Shown here in pieces: positions 34,904-43,313 of a stretch of DNA of 64,000 nucleotides. This DNA is from Pseudomonadota bacterium (lineage in GTDB: Bacteria > Pseudomonadota > Gammaproteobacteria > Burkholderiales > Burkholderiaceae_C). A model generated the notes under the pieces. It was not told the DNA's origin, did no database searches, and saw only the letters and a list, made by a program, of their open reading frames with translations. Location of the stretch: the NCBI GenBank assembly GCA_021816585.1, contig JAKAXL010000002.1, positions 1-64,000 on the forward strand, written 5' to 3'. Within the stretch, counting starts at the first letter, position 1, and every line of letters starts with the position of its first letter. A program made the position numbers and the translations under genes.

Positions 34904-35746
34904 ATGGCTGCCGTGCTGCAGACTCCCTCCCCGGGCATCGACCTGAAGGGCCGCACCTCGATCTACCAGCCCGAGCAGGCCGGACTGGTGTTTCCGCGGA
35001 TTCCCGACTTCGAGAACCATGCCGCGCACCGCGAATACCTCAAGCAGCGTCTGGTCGCCGCGTGCCGGGCCTTCGCGTTGCAGGGTTTCGACTATGGCTT
35101 CGCCGGGCACCTGACGATTCGCGACCCCGAGCATCCGCAGTGGTACTGGACCAATCCGATGGCGGTGCACTTCTCGCAGGTGAAGATGTCCAACCTGATC
35201 CTCGCCGACCACGAGGGCACGGTGGTCGAGGGTCGCCATGCCATCAACCGCGCCGGTTTCGTGCTGCACGCCGCGGTGCACGAGATGCACCCGGACATTG
35301 TCGCGATGTGCCATGCGCACACGGTGTACGGCACCGCGTTCGCGTCGCTGGGCCGCCCGCTGCGCCCGATCACCCAGGACGCCTGCGCGTTCTACGAAGA
35401 CCATGTGGTCATCGGCGACGAAGCCGGGCAGGTGGCGGTGGAGGTCAAGGCCGGGCACAAGGTGGCGCATGCCTTCCACGGCGTGAAGGCGGCCATCCAC
35501 CAGAATCACGGACTGTTGACCGCCAGCCGCCACAGCATCGAGTCGGCCGCGTTCTGGTTCATCGCGCTGGAGCGCTGCTGCCAGCAGGAGCTGATGGTCG
35601 ACGCCAGCGGCCACGCGCCGCGCCTGGTGCCGCCCGAGCGCGCGCGCTACAGCCGCGAGCATGTCGGCAGCGACTACATCGGCTGGCTGCATTTCCAGCC
35701 GATCTGGGAACAGCTGAAGGCGACGCAGCCGGATATGTTCGACTGA
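34904..35746 (+). CDS. Class II aldolase/adducin-family protein
   Basis: Protein of 280 residues. The zinc-binding pattern of the family is visible: HAAVHEMHPDIVAMCHAHTVYGTAFA with the HAH pair, and the later His in AIHQNHGLLT. FGYDFGFAGHLTIRD-like text near residue 60 (FDYGFAGHLTIRD) is the substrate-side loop. Members act on sugar phosphates or hydroxy/oxo acids as aldolases, epimerases or decarboxylases. AGGAAAGCC lies before ATG 34904, which is preferred over the upstream ATGs that fall in the operator. The Rieske oxygenase system is downstream. Substrate unknown. Confidence 0.8.
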   Translation: MAAVLQTPSPGIDLKGRTSIYQPEQAGLVFPRIPDFENHAAHREYLKQRLVAACRAFALQGFDYGFAGHLTIRDPEHPQWYWTNPMAVHFSQVKMSNLILADHEGTVVEGRHAINRAGFVLHAAVHEMHPDIVAMCHAHTVYGTAFASLGRPLRPITQDACAFYEDHVVIGDEAGQVAVEVKAGHKVAHAFHGVKAAIHQNHGLLTASRHSIESAAFWFIALERCCQQELMVDASGHAPRLVPPERARYSREHVGSDYIGWLHFQPIWEQLKATQPDMFD

Positions 35747-35771
35747 GAAGGGGGCGCTGCGCTCGCGGGTC

Positions 35772-36446
35772 TCAGGCGCTGCGCTCGCGCAGCACCTCCC
35801 CCAGCCGCTCCAGCAGGTTGGCGCGCGCGCGCTCGGTGTGGCGTTCGACCTGCGCGCCGGCGCGCTCGGCGTCGCCGTCGGCGATGGCCTGGGCGATCTG
35901 CTCGTGCTCGTCCCAGATCGCGTCGCGCAGGCGCGACGACTGCAGCACCGCGCCCATGACCCGGCGCAGGTGCACCCAGTGGGTCTGCGCGCTCTGGCCG
36001 ATCAGCGGGTTGCCGCAGGCCTCGTACACCGCGTGGTGGAAGGCGATGTCGGCGTCGATCATGGCCTTCACGTCGTTGCCGCGCGAGGCGCGGCGCCCGG
36101 CCTCGATCAGCTGCGGGTCGATGCGTGCGCCGCGGCGCGCGGCCAGGCGCGCGGCCAGCGCGTCCAGCGCGCCGCGCACCTCGTAGAGCTGGCCGATCCA
36201 CTGCACGTCCAGCGGCGCCACCAGCACGCCGCGGCCCGGCGCGTCGCGCACGAGCCCATCCTTCTTCAGCAGGCGCAGCGCCTGCAGCACCGGCGAGCGC
36301 GACACCGCGAGCTGCTCGGCGATCTCCTCCTGGGTGAGCCGGGTTCCCGGCGCCAGCGTGCCGTCGCTGATGGCGTCCAGCAGCACGCGGTAGACCTCGT
36401 CGACGTAGTCGGTGCGCGTGCGGATGCGGGCGAGTTCGAGGCTCAT
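35772..36446 (-). CDS. GntR-family regulator, FadR/FCD subfamily
   Basis: Regulator of 224 residues. The N-terminal winged helix (about 12-75, VYRVLLDAISDGTLAPGTRLTQEEIAEQLAVSRSPVLQALRLLKKDGLV) is followed by an FCD effector domain whose metal-binding pattern includes DIAFHHAVYEACGN and later His residues (ERHTERAR). FCD regulators bind carboxylic acids through a metal. It is divergent from the Rieske oxygenase gene, and a TGTAT-N5-ATACA repeat lies between, so it is the likely repressor of that operon. Confidence 0.87.
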   Translation of the reverse strand: MSLELARIRTRTDYVDEVYRVLLDAISDGTLAPGTRLTQEEIAEQLAVSRSPVLQALRLLKKDGLVRDAPGRGVLVAPLDVQWIGQLYEVRGALDALAARLAARRGARIDPQLIEAGRRASRGNDVKAMIDADIAFHHAVYEACGNPLIGQSAQTHWVHLRRVMGAVLQSSRLRDAIWDEHEQIAQAIADGDAERAGAQVERHTERARANLLERLGEVLRERSA

Positions 36447-36567
36447 GGCGTGGCGGCGGCGGGGCGGGCGGGGCAGGCGTGCAAGGCGCGAGCGTACCTC
36501 CGCATTGTGCCGCCCAGAGCCCTAGGTACTAACCCGAATGCGAAGCATGGCATCTTCAGAATATCTT

Positions 36568-36582
36568 TGTATACAGAATACA
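36568..36582. promoter_or_regulatory. Candidate GntR/FCD operator
   Basis: TGTAT-N5-ATACA is a perfect inverted repeat including GTATAC, close to the TTGTATACAA-type sites of FCD regulators. It lies 77 bases before the Rieske oxygenase gene in an AT-rich promoter-like patch. Confidence 0.6.
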
Positions 36583-36659
36583 GTAGCCGGCAAGTGCTCG
36601 GCGCCCGGACCCGCGGCGCCAGCTTGCGGCCCCTTCCCCATGCAGCAGGAGTCGGTTTC

Positions 36660-38213
36660 ATGAGCAGTGCTTCGGACAAGATGGACGGCAACGGCGCCAC
36701 CGGTGCCGGCGCGGTGCCGGTGGCCCGCAAGCTGGTTCCCTACGGCGGCTACTACACCAGTGGCGTGCCCGGGCACGATGCGGAGATCACCGAGACCGAT
36801 CCCGGAACTCCGCTGGGCGAATACATGCGTCGCTTCTGGCATCCGGTGTGCATGTCGATGGAACTCACCGACACGCCGCGCTTCCTGAAGATCCTCGGCG
36901 AGGAACTGGTGGCCTTCCGCGACGGCAGCGGCCGCGTCGGGCTGCTGCACGCGCATTGCGTGCACCGCGGCGCATCGCTGGAGTACGGCGCCATCCAGGA
37001 GCGCGGGATCCGGTGCTGCTACCACGGCATGGTGTTCGACGTCGACGGCACGTGCCTGCACGTGCCGTTCCCGAAGGGCGAGGAGGCCGAGGCCCACAAG
37101 TACGCCTGCTCCATCCGCCAGGGCGCGTACAAGGCCTTCGAGCGCAACGGCCTGGTGTTCGCCTACATGGGGCCGCCCGAGGAGGAGCCGCCGTTCCCGG
37201 AATGGGAGGGCGACTTCACGGTGCTGCCGGGTGACGAGCTGGTGCCGTTCAGCAACTTCCAGCATTGCAACTGGCTGCAGGTGCAGGACAACGCCGCCGA
37301 CAACTTCCACACCGCGGCGCTGCACGCGGCGAAGAACGTGGTCGGCGGGAACTTCCAGGGCACCACCTTCGACGAGGTCGGGGCAGCCTCGATGGAAGTG
37401 GCCCCCGACATGCAGTTCATCCCGGTGCAGCAGGGGCGCAGCCTGGCCTGCGCGGGTGCGCGCCGCGTCGACAAGGACCGCATGTTCGTGCGCGTGCAGC
37501 ATCAGGTGCTGCCGAACCTGAGTCTGCACGCATACACCTCGGAGGACGGTTCGGCCAGGAAGTTGTTCAGCCGCTTTCACATCATCCGCTGGACGGTCCC
37601 GGTGGACAACGAGAACAGCAAGATGATCGGCTGGCGGGTCATGGGCCCCGGCATCGACACCCGCGGCGTCGGTCGCAAGGAGTGGGTGGGCTACGAGTCG
37701 ATCGACTTCCTCGAAGGGCAGGTCGCGCTGCGCCGCCCCGAGCGCTTCGCCAAGCACGGCATCGACGACATGCCGCCGATCCCGTCCAACCACCGCGAGC
37801 GCGAAGGCTACAAGCAGGCGCAGTACGCCCCGGGAGACTACGAGGCCATCATCAGCCAGCGCCCGATCGCCGTGCACAAGCTGGAAAATCCCACCAAGCT
37901 CGACGCCGGGCTGTACCTGTTCCGCAAGATGCTTCGCGACGCACTGCGCGGCGCCAACCCGGCGGCCAACCCGCAGAACTTCGCGCAATGGCTGCGCGAA
38001 CTCGGCGGGGCCCCGAACAGCTTCTGCTCGGGCAACGTGTTCGACCTCCCGCTGGCCGCGACCACCGAACAGGAGATCGCCCGCCGGCGCGCGATCTCCA
38101 AGGGCGTGGTGTCGATCCTGGTCGACAGCGAGCGCCTGCAGGGGGCCGAGCGCACGGCCTTCGTGCGCGAGCGCATGGAGCAGCTCGAACGCGAGGTGCG
38201 CGGCGATGCCTGA
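36660..38213 (+). CDS. Rieske non-heme iron oxygenase, large subunit (phthalate dioxygenase/VanA-like)
   Basis: Oxygenase component of 517 residues. The Rieske cluster ligands are Cys100-x-His102 and Cys119-x2-His122 (HCVHRGAS then RCCYHGM). The mononuclear iron site is DNAADNFHTAALH with an acidic bridge residue. This is the one-alpha-type group that includes phthalate 4,5-dioxygenase and aryl O-demethylases, here longer than usual. It takes electrons from the reductase encoded next (8-base overlap). Overall reaction: hydroxylation or demethylation of an aromatic carboxylate using oxygen. The exact substrate is unknown. AGGAG lies 8-9 bases before ATG 36660. Confidence 0.87.
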   Translation: MSSASDKMDGNGATGAGAVPVARKLVPYGGYYTSGVPGHDAEITETDPGTPLGEYMRRFWHPVCMSMELTDTPRFLKILGEELVAFRDGSGRVGLLHAHCVHRGASLEYGAIQERGIRCCYHGMVFDVDGTCLHVPFPKGEEAEAHKYACSIRQGAYKAFERNGLVFAYMGPPEEEPPFPEWEGDFTVLPGDELVPFSNFQHCNWLQVQDNAADNFHTAALHAAKNVVGGNFQGTTFDEVGAASMEVAPDMQFIPVQQGRSLACAGARRVDKDRMFVRVQHQVLPNLSLHAYTSEDGSARKLFSRFHIIRWTVPVDNENSKMIGWRVMGPGIDTRGVGRKEWVGYESIDFLEGQVALRRPERFAKHGIDDMPPIPSNHREREGYKQAQYAPGDYEAIISQRPIAVHKLENPTKLDAGLYLFRKMLRDALRGANPAANPQNFAQWLRELGGAPNSFCSGNVFDLPLAATTEQEIARRRAISKGVVSILVDSERLQGAERTAFVRERMEQLEREVRGDA

Positions 38214-39180
38214 CGCACCGGGCCTGCTCGAGTTGATGGTGCGCCAGGTGCGCTACGAGGCGCGCGACATCCACTCCTACGAGCTGGTGCATCCGCTGGG
38301 CGAGGCGCTGCCGCCGTTCGAGGCCGGCGCGCATGTCGACGTGCACCTGCGGGACGGCATGGTGCGCCAGTACTCGCTGTGCAATCCGCCGCACGAATGC
38401 CATCGCTACGTGATCGGCGTGCTGCGCGACGAGCACGGCCGCGGCGGCTCGCGCGCGCTGCATGCGGGCTGGCGGGTGCAGGACCGCGTCCGCGTCGGCG
38501 CGCCGCGCAACCACTTCGCGCTCGAGCCGGGGGCGCGACGCGTGCTGCTGCTGGCCGGCGGAATCGGCGTGACGCCGCTGAAGGCCATGGCGCACCGGCT
38601 GCACGCGCTGGGCGCCGACTACCAGCTGCACTACTGCGCGCGCGACCTGCAGCGGGTGGCCTTCGCCGACGAGCTGCGCGAGAGCCTCGATCCGGCGCGG
38701 CTGCACCTGCACCTGGACGGCGGCGAGCCGTCGCGGGGCCTGGACATCGGCGCGCTGCTGCGGGCCGAACACGCCCCGGGGACCCACCTGTACTACTGCG
38801 GGCCCGCCGGATTCATGCAGGCCTGCGCGCAGGCCAGCGCGCACTGGAGCCCCGGCAGCGTGCACTGCGAGCATTTCCAGGCGGCGTCGCGGCCCGCGGG
38901 CGAGCCGGGCGCGCCGTCGGAAGGCTTCACGGTGCAGATCGCCAGCAGCGGCCGGCGCCTGCACGTGGCGCCCGAGCACAGCATCGCCAGCGTACTGCGC
39001 GAGGCCGGGATCGAGGTTCCCACGTCCTGCGAGGCGGGGCTGTGCGCCACCTGCAAGGTCGGCTACCTGCAGGGCGAGGTCGAGCACCAGGACTGCATCC
39101 TGGACGACGACGAACACCGCACCCACCTCACGGTGTGCGTGTCGCGGGCGAGGAGTCCCTTGCTGGTGCTGGATCTTTGA
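38206..39180 (+). CDS. Phthalate dioxygenase reductase-type oxidoreductase
   Basis: Protein of 324 residues with an FMN-binding barrel (MVRQYSLCNPPHECHRYVIGV, the RxYS flavin motif), an NADH domain (LLLAGGIGVTPLKAMAHRL, YYCGPAGFMQAC) and a C-terminal plant-type 2Fe-2S domain whose ligands lie in SCEAGLCATCKVG with the fourth Cys about 28 residues on (TVCVSRA). This order is that of VanB/phthalate dioxygenase reductase. It passes electrons from NADH to the Rieske oxygenase. Its ATG lies within the end of the oxygenase gene, so translation is coupled. Confidence 0.92.
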   Translation: MPDAPGLLELMVRQVRYEARDIHSYELVHPLGEALPPFEAGAHVDVHLRDGMVRQYSLCNPPHECHRYVIGVLRDEHGRGGSRALHAGWRVQDRVRVGAPRNHFALEPGARRVLLLAGGIGVTPLKAMAHRLHALGADYQLHYCARDLQRVAFADELRESLDPARLHLHLDGGEPSRGLDIGALLRAEHAPGTHLYYCGPAGFMQACAQASAHWSPGSVHCEHFQAASRPAGEPGAPSEGFTVQIASSGRRLHVAPEHSIASVLREAGIEVPTSCEAGLCATCKVGYLQGEVEHQDCILDDDEHRTHLTVCVSRARSPLLVLDL

Positions 39181-39409
39181 CGACGCCGGCGTCGGGCGGC
39201 GTCGCGCCGCCCGTGTCGGGCGCCGGCGGCGGCGCGTCCAGCCCGAAGTCCATCCAGTCGTCGCCGAGCAGCTCGGACGGGTGCTGGGTGCGCTCGGAGC
39301 CGTTGCCGCAGCGCATCGAATCGGCGGGGCAGTAGTAGTGGCAGCCCCAGCAGATGCGTTCGGGGTGCGCGGGGTGCGGCGGAAAGCGCCGCAGCGGGAA
39401 TTCGGCCAC
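39128..39409 (-). CDS. DUF3079 small cysteine protein
   Basis: Protein of 93 residues: AEFPLRRFPPHPAHPERICWGCHYYCPADSMRCGNGSERTQHPSELLGDDW is the DUF3079 core, with four Cys that suggest metal binding. Function is unknown. The start is taken as GTG 39409 because GGAGG lies 7 bases upstream; the ATG at 39430 would leave that element inside the coding region. A low-complexity Pro/Ala tail of about 35 residues follows the core. It overlaps the 3' end of the convergent reductase gene by 53 bases. Confidence 0.8.
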   Translation of the reverse strand: MAEFPLRRFPPHPAHPERICWGCHYYCPADSMRCGNGSERTQHPSELLGDDWMDFGLDAPPPAPDTGGATPPDAGVVKDPAPARDSSPATRTP

Positions 39410-39484
39410 GGAAAAACCTCCAGGCCTCATCTGACGCCCGCGCCGCGCCCGCGCCCTTGATCCAGGGCAAAGGCCGGCGCCGCT

Positions 39485-40405
39485 TCAGGCTCGCAGCACG
39501 CGCGCGCCCAGTCCGGCGAGCACGCGGTGCAGGCTGACCACCAGGATTCCCGCGAACATCAGCACCGCGCCGGCGACGAAACGCGCGCTCAGCGGCTCGT
39601 GCAGCAGCAGCGCGCCGAAGACCACGCCGAACACCGGGGTCATGAACGAGAAGATTCCCAGGCGCGAAGCCAGGTAGTGGCGCAGCAGCCAGAACCATGC
39701 CAGGAAGCTGGCGAAGGACACGATCAGCGCCTGGAATCCCAGTGCCAGCCAGGTCTGCACGCCGGGGCGGATCGAACTCTCGCCGAGCAGCCACGCGGCC
39801 GGCACCAGCACGACGAAGGCCCCCAGCAGTTGCCACAGCAGCGTGGCGGCCGGCGGCGCGGTGGACAGCCGGCTGAGCCGGATGGTCACGGTGGTGGCGC
39901 CCCAGCAGGCTCCGCCGGCCAGCGCCATCGCGTCGCCGGCCAGGCTGGCCGCGCCGCTGCCGGGGGCGGCGTCCGGGCCGAGGAAGGCCAGCGCGACACC
40001 GCCGAAGGCCATCGCCACGCCGACCCACTGCAGGCGCGACAGGCGCTCGGCCGGCAGCCGCAGATGCAGCCCCAGCGCGGCGAAGATCGGCGCGGTGTAG
40101 AGGAACACCACGGTGTGCGATGCGGTGGTGTAGCGCAACGCCTGTCCGACCAGCAGGTACTCGGAGGCGAACAGCGCGGCCGCGAGCAGGCCCGGGCGCC
40201 AGGGTTCGCGGCTGAAGCCGATGCGCTGCCAGCGCATCACCAGCGCCACCAGCAGCGCGGCGATCCCCGAGCGAAGCCCTATCTGCAGCAACGGCGAGAT
40301 GTCGTCGCCGTAGCCTTTCAGCGCCACCTGCTGCAGGCCCCAGATCAGGCACAGCAGGGTCATCAGGCCGCTGGCGCGGGCGTCGATCGGAAGGCGCGTG
40401 TCCAT
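39485..40405 (-). CDS. EamA/DMT-family transporter
   Basis: Inner-membrane protein of 306 residues with about ten hydrophobic helices arranged as two EamA repeats (LMTLLCLIWGLQQVALKGYG in the first; LAGDAMALAGGACWGATTVTIRLS in the second). Such carriers export amino acids, purines or other metabolites. The cargo is unknown. The gene is separate from the operon upstream of it and starts 72 bases after the OsmC stop on the same strand. Confidence 0.85.
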   Translation of the reverse strand: MDTRLPIDARASGLMTLLCLIWGLQQVALKGYGDDISPLLQIGLRSGIAALLVALVMRWQRIGFSREPWRPGLLAAALFASEYLLVGQALRYTTASHTVVFLYTAPIFAALGLHLRLPAERLSRLQWVGVAMAFGGVALAFLGPDAAPGSGAASLAGDAMALAGGACWGATTVTIRLSRLSTAPPAATLLWQLLGAFVVLVPAAWLLGESSIRPGVQTWLALGFQALIVSFASFLAWFWLLRHYLASRLGIFSFMTPVFGVVFGALLLHEPLSARFVAGAVLMFAGILVVSLHRVLAGLGARVLRA

Positions 40406-40477
40406 GCAGTGGGGAGGGGCGTTACGAAGCCGCCCATTGTGCCGCGACCTCGGCCCACGCGCCGGGCAAGGGCAATC

Positions 40478-40996
40478 TCAGTCGGTCGCGCTCGCCCGCT
40501 GCACGCTGCTGCTCAGCTGCGGCGTGCCGGCCAGGGTCTGCCACACCACGCAGTAGCGCTCGGTCAGGCGCAGCAGCGTGTCGATCTGCTGCTGCTCGGC
40601 GTCGGTGTCGAGCTCGAAGCGCAGCCGGATGGCCTGGAAGCCCACCGGCGCGTCGCGCGCCACGCCCAGCGTGCCGCGGAAGTCCAGGTCGCCTTCGGCG
40701 TGCAGCGTCGCATCGCGCAGCTCGATGCCCAGCGAGGTGGCCACCGCGCCCAGCGTCACCCCGGCGCAGGCCACCAGCGCCTGCAGCAGCATGTCGCCGG
40801 AGCAGGCCGACAAGCCGTCGCCGCCGGTGGCCGGGTGCAATCCCGCGCGCACGAGCTCGCGGGCGGTGTCGACGCTGCAGGTCACGCCTTCACCCAGGCG
40901 CCCCTCGGCGCGCAGCGTGATGCGCGCGCTGTCGGGCTGGTCGCGGTACTGCTGCTTGAGCGGCGCCTGCAGCGCGCGCAGTTCGTCGGTGTCCAT
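40478..40996 (-). CDS. OsmC-family peroxiredoxin-like protein
   Basis: Protein of 172 residues with the OsmC fold. A catalytic Cys is visible in GDGLSACSGDMLLQALVACAGVTL, where two Cys lie on either side of the helix, and the arginine/glutamate region RFELDTDAEQQ follows. OsmC proteins reduce organic peroxides with thiol donors. It lies 41 bases downstream of the glycerate kinase gene on the same strand and may be the last gene of that operon, though its role there is unclear. Confidence 0.8.
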   Translation of the reverse strand: MDTDELRALQAPLKQQYRDQPDSARITLRAEGRLGEGVTCSVDTARELVRAGLHPATGGDGLSACSGDMLLQALVACAGVTLGAVATSLGIELRDATLHAEGDLDFRGTLGVARDAPVGFQAIRLRFELDTDAEQQQIDTLLRLTERYCVVWQTLAGTPQLSSSVQRASATD

Positions 40997-41037
40997 GCGG
41001 GAATGCTAGCGCTTCACCGGCGAAGTCGGGTTGCGCG

Positions 41038-42327
41038 CTACGCGCGGCCCGGGCGCACCAGGATGGCGCGGAAATCGTTGACGTTGGTCATGGTGGGGCC
41101 GGTGACCACGGAGTCGCCCAGGGTCGAGAAGAAGCCGTGGCCGTCGTTGTCGTCGAGACGGTCCGCCGGGCGCATGCCGGCGGCGCGCGCGCGCTGCAGC
41201 GTGTCCGGCGTGAGCAGTGCGCCGGCGATGTCCTCGGCGCCGTCGACGCCGTCGGTGTCGCCGGCCAGCGCCCACACGCCGGGCTCGCCGCGCAGCGCCA
41301 GGCCCAGCGCCAGCAGGAACTCGACATTGCGCCCGCCGCGCCCCTGGCCCCGTACCGTCACCGTGGTCTCGCCGCCCGACAGCAGCACGCAGGGCGGCGC
41401 GAAGGGTTCGCCGTGACGCGCCACCGCCTGCGCGATGCCGCCCATCAGTTTGCCCACCTCGCGCGCCTCGCCTTCCAGCGAGTCGCCCAGCAGGTGCACC
41501 GCGTAGCCGGCCTCGCGCGCCACCGCGGCGGCGGCCTGCAGCGCCATGCGCGGGGTGGCGACGAGCCGGAACTCGGCGCGCGCCAGCCGCGGGTCGTCCG
41601 GCTTGACCGATTCGCCGCGGCCGCTGCGCAGCAGCTCCAGCGCCGCGGCCGGCAACTCGACGCCGTAGCGCCGCACGATGTCCAGCGCGTCGGAGCAGGT
41701 GCTGGGGTCTCCCACCGTCGGACCCGACGCGATGTCCCCGGGGTCGTCCCCGGGAACGTCGGAGATCGCCAGCGTGAGCACGCGCGCCGGGTGGCAGGCG
41801 GCGGCCAGGCGCCCGCCCTTGATGCCCGACAGATGGCGGCGCACGCAGTTGATCTCGCCGATGCTGGCGCCGCAGCGCAGCAGCTCGCGGTTCACCGCCT
41901 GCTTGTCGGCCAGCGTCAGGCCGTCCAGCGGCAGCGGCAGCAGCGACGAGCCGCCACCCGAGATCAGGCACAGCACGAGGTCGTCCGGGCCGAGGCCGCG
42001 CACGAGTTCGAGCATGCGCTGCGCCGCGCGCAGCCCGGCCTCGTCGGGCACCGGGTGCGCGGCCTCCACGATCTCGATGCGCGAGCACGGCACGGCGTAG
42101 CCGTAGCGCGTGACCACCAGGCCCTCGAGCGCTCCGGTCCAGTTCGCCTCCACCGCCTGCGCCATCGCCGCCGAGGCCTTGCCGGCGCCGATCACCAGCA
42201 GGCGCCCGCGCGGCGGCGCGGGCAGTTGCGGCGGTACGCACAGCGCCGGCTGCGCGCTGGCCACCGCGGTGTCGAACATGCGCCGCAGCAGCGCGGCCGG
42301 ATCGTCTTGCAGCGAGGAGGGGGTCAT
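41038..42327 (-). CDS. Glycerate 2-kinase (MOFRL/GckA-TtuD type)
   Basis: Protein of 429 residues. Family marks are LLVIGAGKASAAMAQAVE near the N-terminus, CLISGGGSSLLPLP in the middle, INCVRRHLSGIKGGRLAA, and the C-terminal MOFRL region PCVLLSGGETTVTVRGQGRGGRNVEFLL. It phosphorylates D-glycerate, usually at C2, to give 2-phosphoglycerate for lower glycolysis. This is the last step of the glycolate salvage route encoded next door. It lies 13 bases after the tartronate semialdehyde reductase gene, clearly in one operon. Confidence 0.9.
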   Translation of the reverse strand: MTPSSLQDDPAALLRRMFDTAVASAQPALCVPPQLPAPPRGRLLVIGAGKASAAMAQAVEANWTGALEGLVVTRYGYAVPCSRIEIVEAAHPVPDEAGLRAAQRMLELVRGLGPDDLVLCLISGGGSSLLPLPLDGLTLADKQAVNRELLRCGASIGEINCVRRHLSGIKGGRLAAACHPARVLTLAISDVPGDDPGDIASGPTVGDPSTCSDALDIVRRYGVELPAAALELLRSGRGESVKPDDPRLARAEFRLVATPRMALQAAAAVAREAGYAVHLLGDSLEGEAREVGKLMGGIAQAVARHGEPFAPPCVLLSGGETTVTVRGQGRGGRNVEFLLALGLALRGEPGVWALAGDTDGVDGAEDIAGALLTPDTLQRARAAGMRPADRLDDNDGHGFFSTLGDSVVTGPTMTNVNDFRAILVRPGRA

Positions 42328-42340
42328 CGAATGCGGGGTC

Positions 42341-43264
42341 TCAACGGGAGGGTGGAGGAGTCTGTCCGATCTCGAAATTGGCCAGCTTTTCCAGCGCGCG
42401 CACCATCGCCGAGTGGTCCCAGGACTTGCCGTCGTGCGCGGCGCAGGCGTTGAACAGTTCCTGCGCGGTCGCGGTGTTGGGCAGGGCCACTCCCAGCGCG
42501 CGCGCGCTGGACAGCGCCAGGTTCAGGTCCTTCTGGTGCAGCTCGATGCGAAAGCCGGGGTCGAAGCTGCGGCGGATCATGCGTTCGCCGTGCAATTCCA
42601 GGATTCTCGACGAAGCGAAGCCGCCCATCAGCGCCTGCCGCACCTTCGCCGGGTCGGCGCCGGCGCGCGCCGCGAACAGCAGGGCCTCGGCCACCGCCTC
42701 GATGTTCAGCGCGACGATGATCTGGTTGGCCACCTTCGCGGTCTGGCCGTCGCCGTTGCCCCCCACCAGCGTGATGTTCCTGCCCATCAGCTCGAACAGC
42801 GGGCGCACGCGTTCGAATACCCGCGGCTCGCCGCCGACCATGATGGTCAGCGCGGCGTTGCGCGCGCCGACCTCGCCGCCCGACACCGGCGCGTCGAGGT
42901 AGTCGCTGCCGAGTTCGCCGATGCGTTGCGCGAATTCCTTGGTCGCGATCGGGGAGATCGAGCTCATGTCGACCACGACCTTGTCGCGTCCCAGGCCTTC
43001 GGCCACGCCGCCGGGCCCGAACAGCACGACCTGCACGTCCGGCGTGTCCGGCAGCATCAGGAACACGATGTCGGCCTGGCGCGCCACCTCGGCCGCCGAG
43101 GCGCAGCGCACGGCCGGGCTGTCGACGATGGCGTCGGGGTAATGGCTGCGCGTGTGCACGAACAGCTGATGCCCGGCGGCGACCAGGTGCGCGGCCATCG
43201 GCGCGCCCATGATGCCCAGGCCGATGAATCCGAGTCGTCGGGATGGCGTGCTGGAGGTGTTCAT
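42341..43264 (-). CDS. glxR: 2-hydroxy-3-oxopropionate (tartronate semialdehyde) reductase
   Basis: Beta-hydroxyacid dehydrogenase of 307 residues. The NAD(H) loop is GFIGLGIMGAPMAAHL at the N-terminus, the substrate loop DAPVSGGEVGA is central and the catalytic Lys is in GQTAKVANQIIVALN. The GarR/GlxR family reduces tartronate semialdehyde to D-glycerate. It lies between glycerate kinase and hydroxypyruvate isomerase in a gcl operon, which makes the assignment firm. Confidence 0.93.
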   Translation of the reverse strand: MNTSSTPSRRLGFIGLGIMGAPMAAHLVAAGHQLFVHTRSHYPDAIVDSPAVRCASAAEVARQADIVFLMLPDTPDVQVVLFGPGGVAEGLGRDKVVVDMSSISPIATKEFAQRIGELGSDYLDAPVSGGEVGARNAALTIMVGGEPRVFERVRPLFELMGRNITLVGGNGDGQTAKVANQIIVALNIEAVAEALLFAARAGADPAKVRQALMGGFASSRILELHGERMIRRSFDPGFRIELHQKDLNLALSSARALGVALPNTATAQELFNACAAHDGKSWDHSAMVRALEKLANFEIGQTPPPSR

Positions 43265-43313
43265 CTGCGGGTGCTCCGTGCGGGGTTGTCTCGGGAGTTC
43301 GGGGTCGCCGCGC

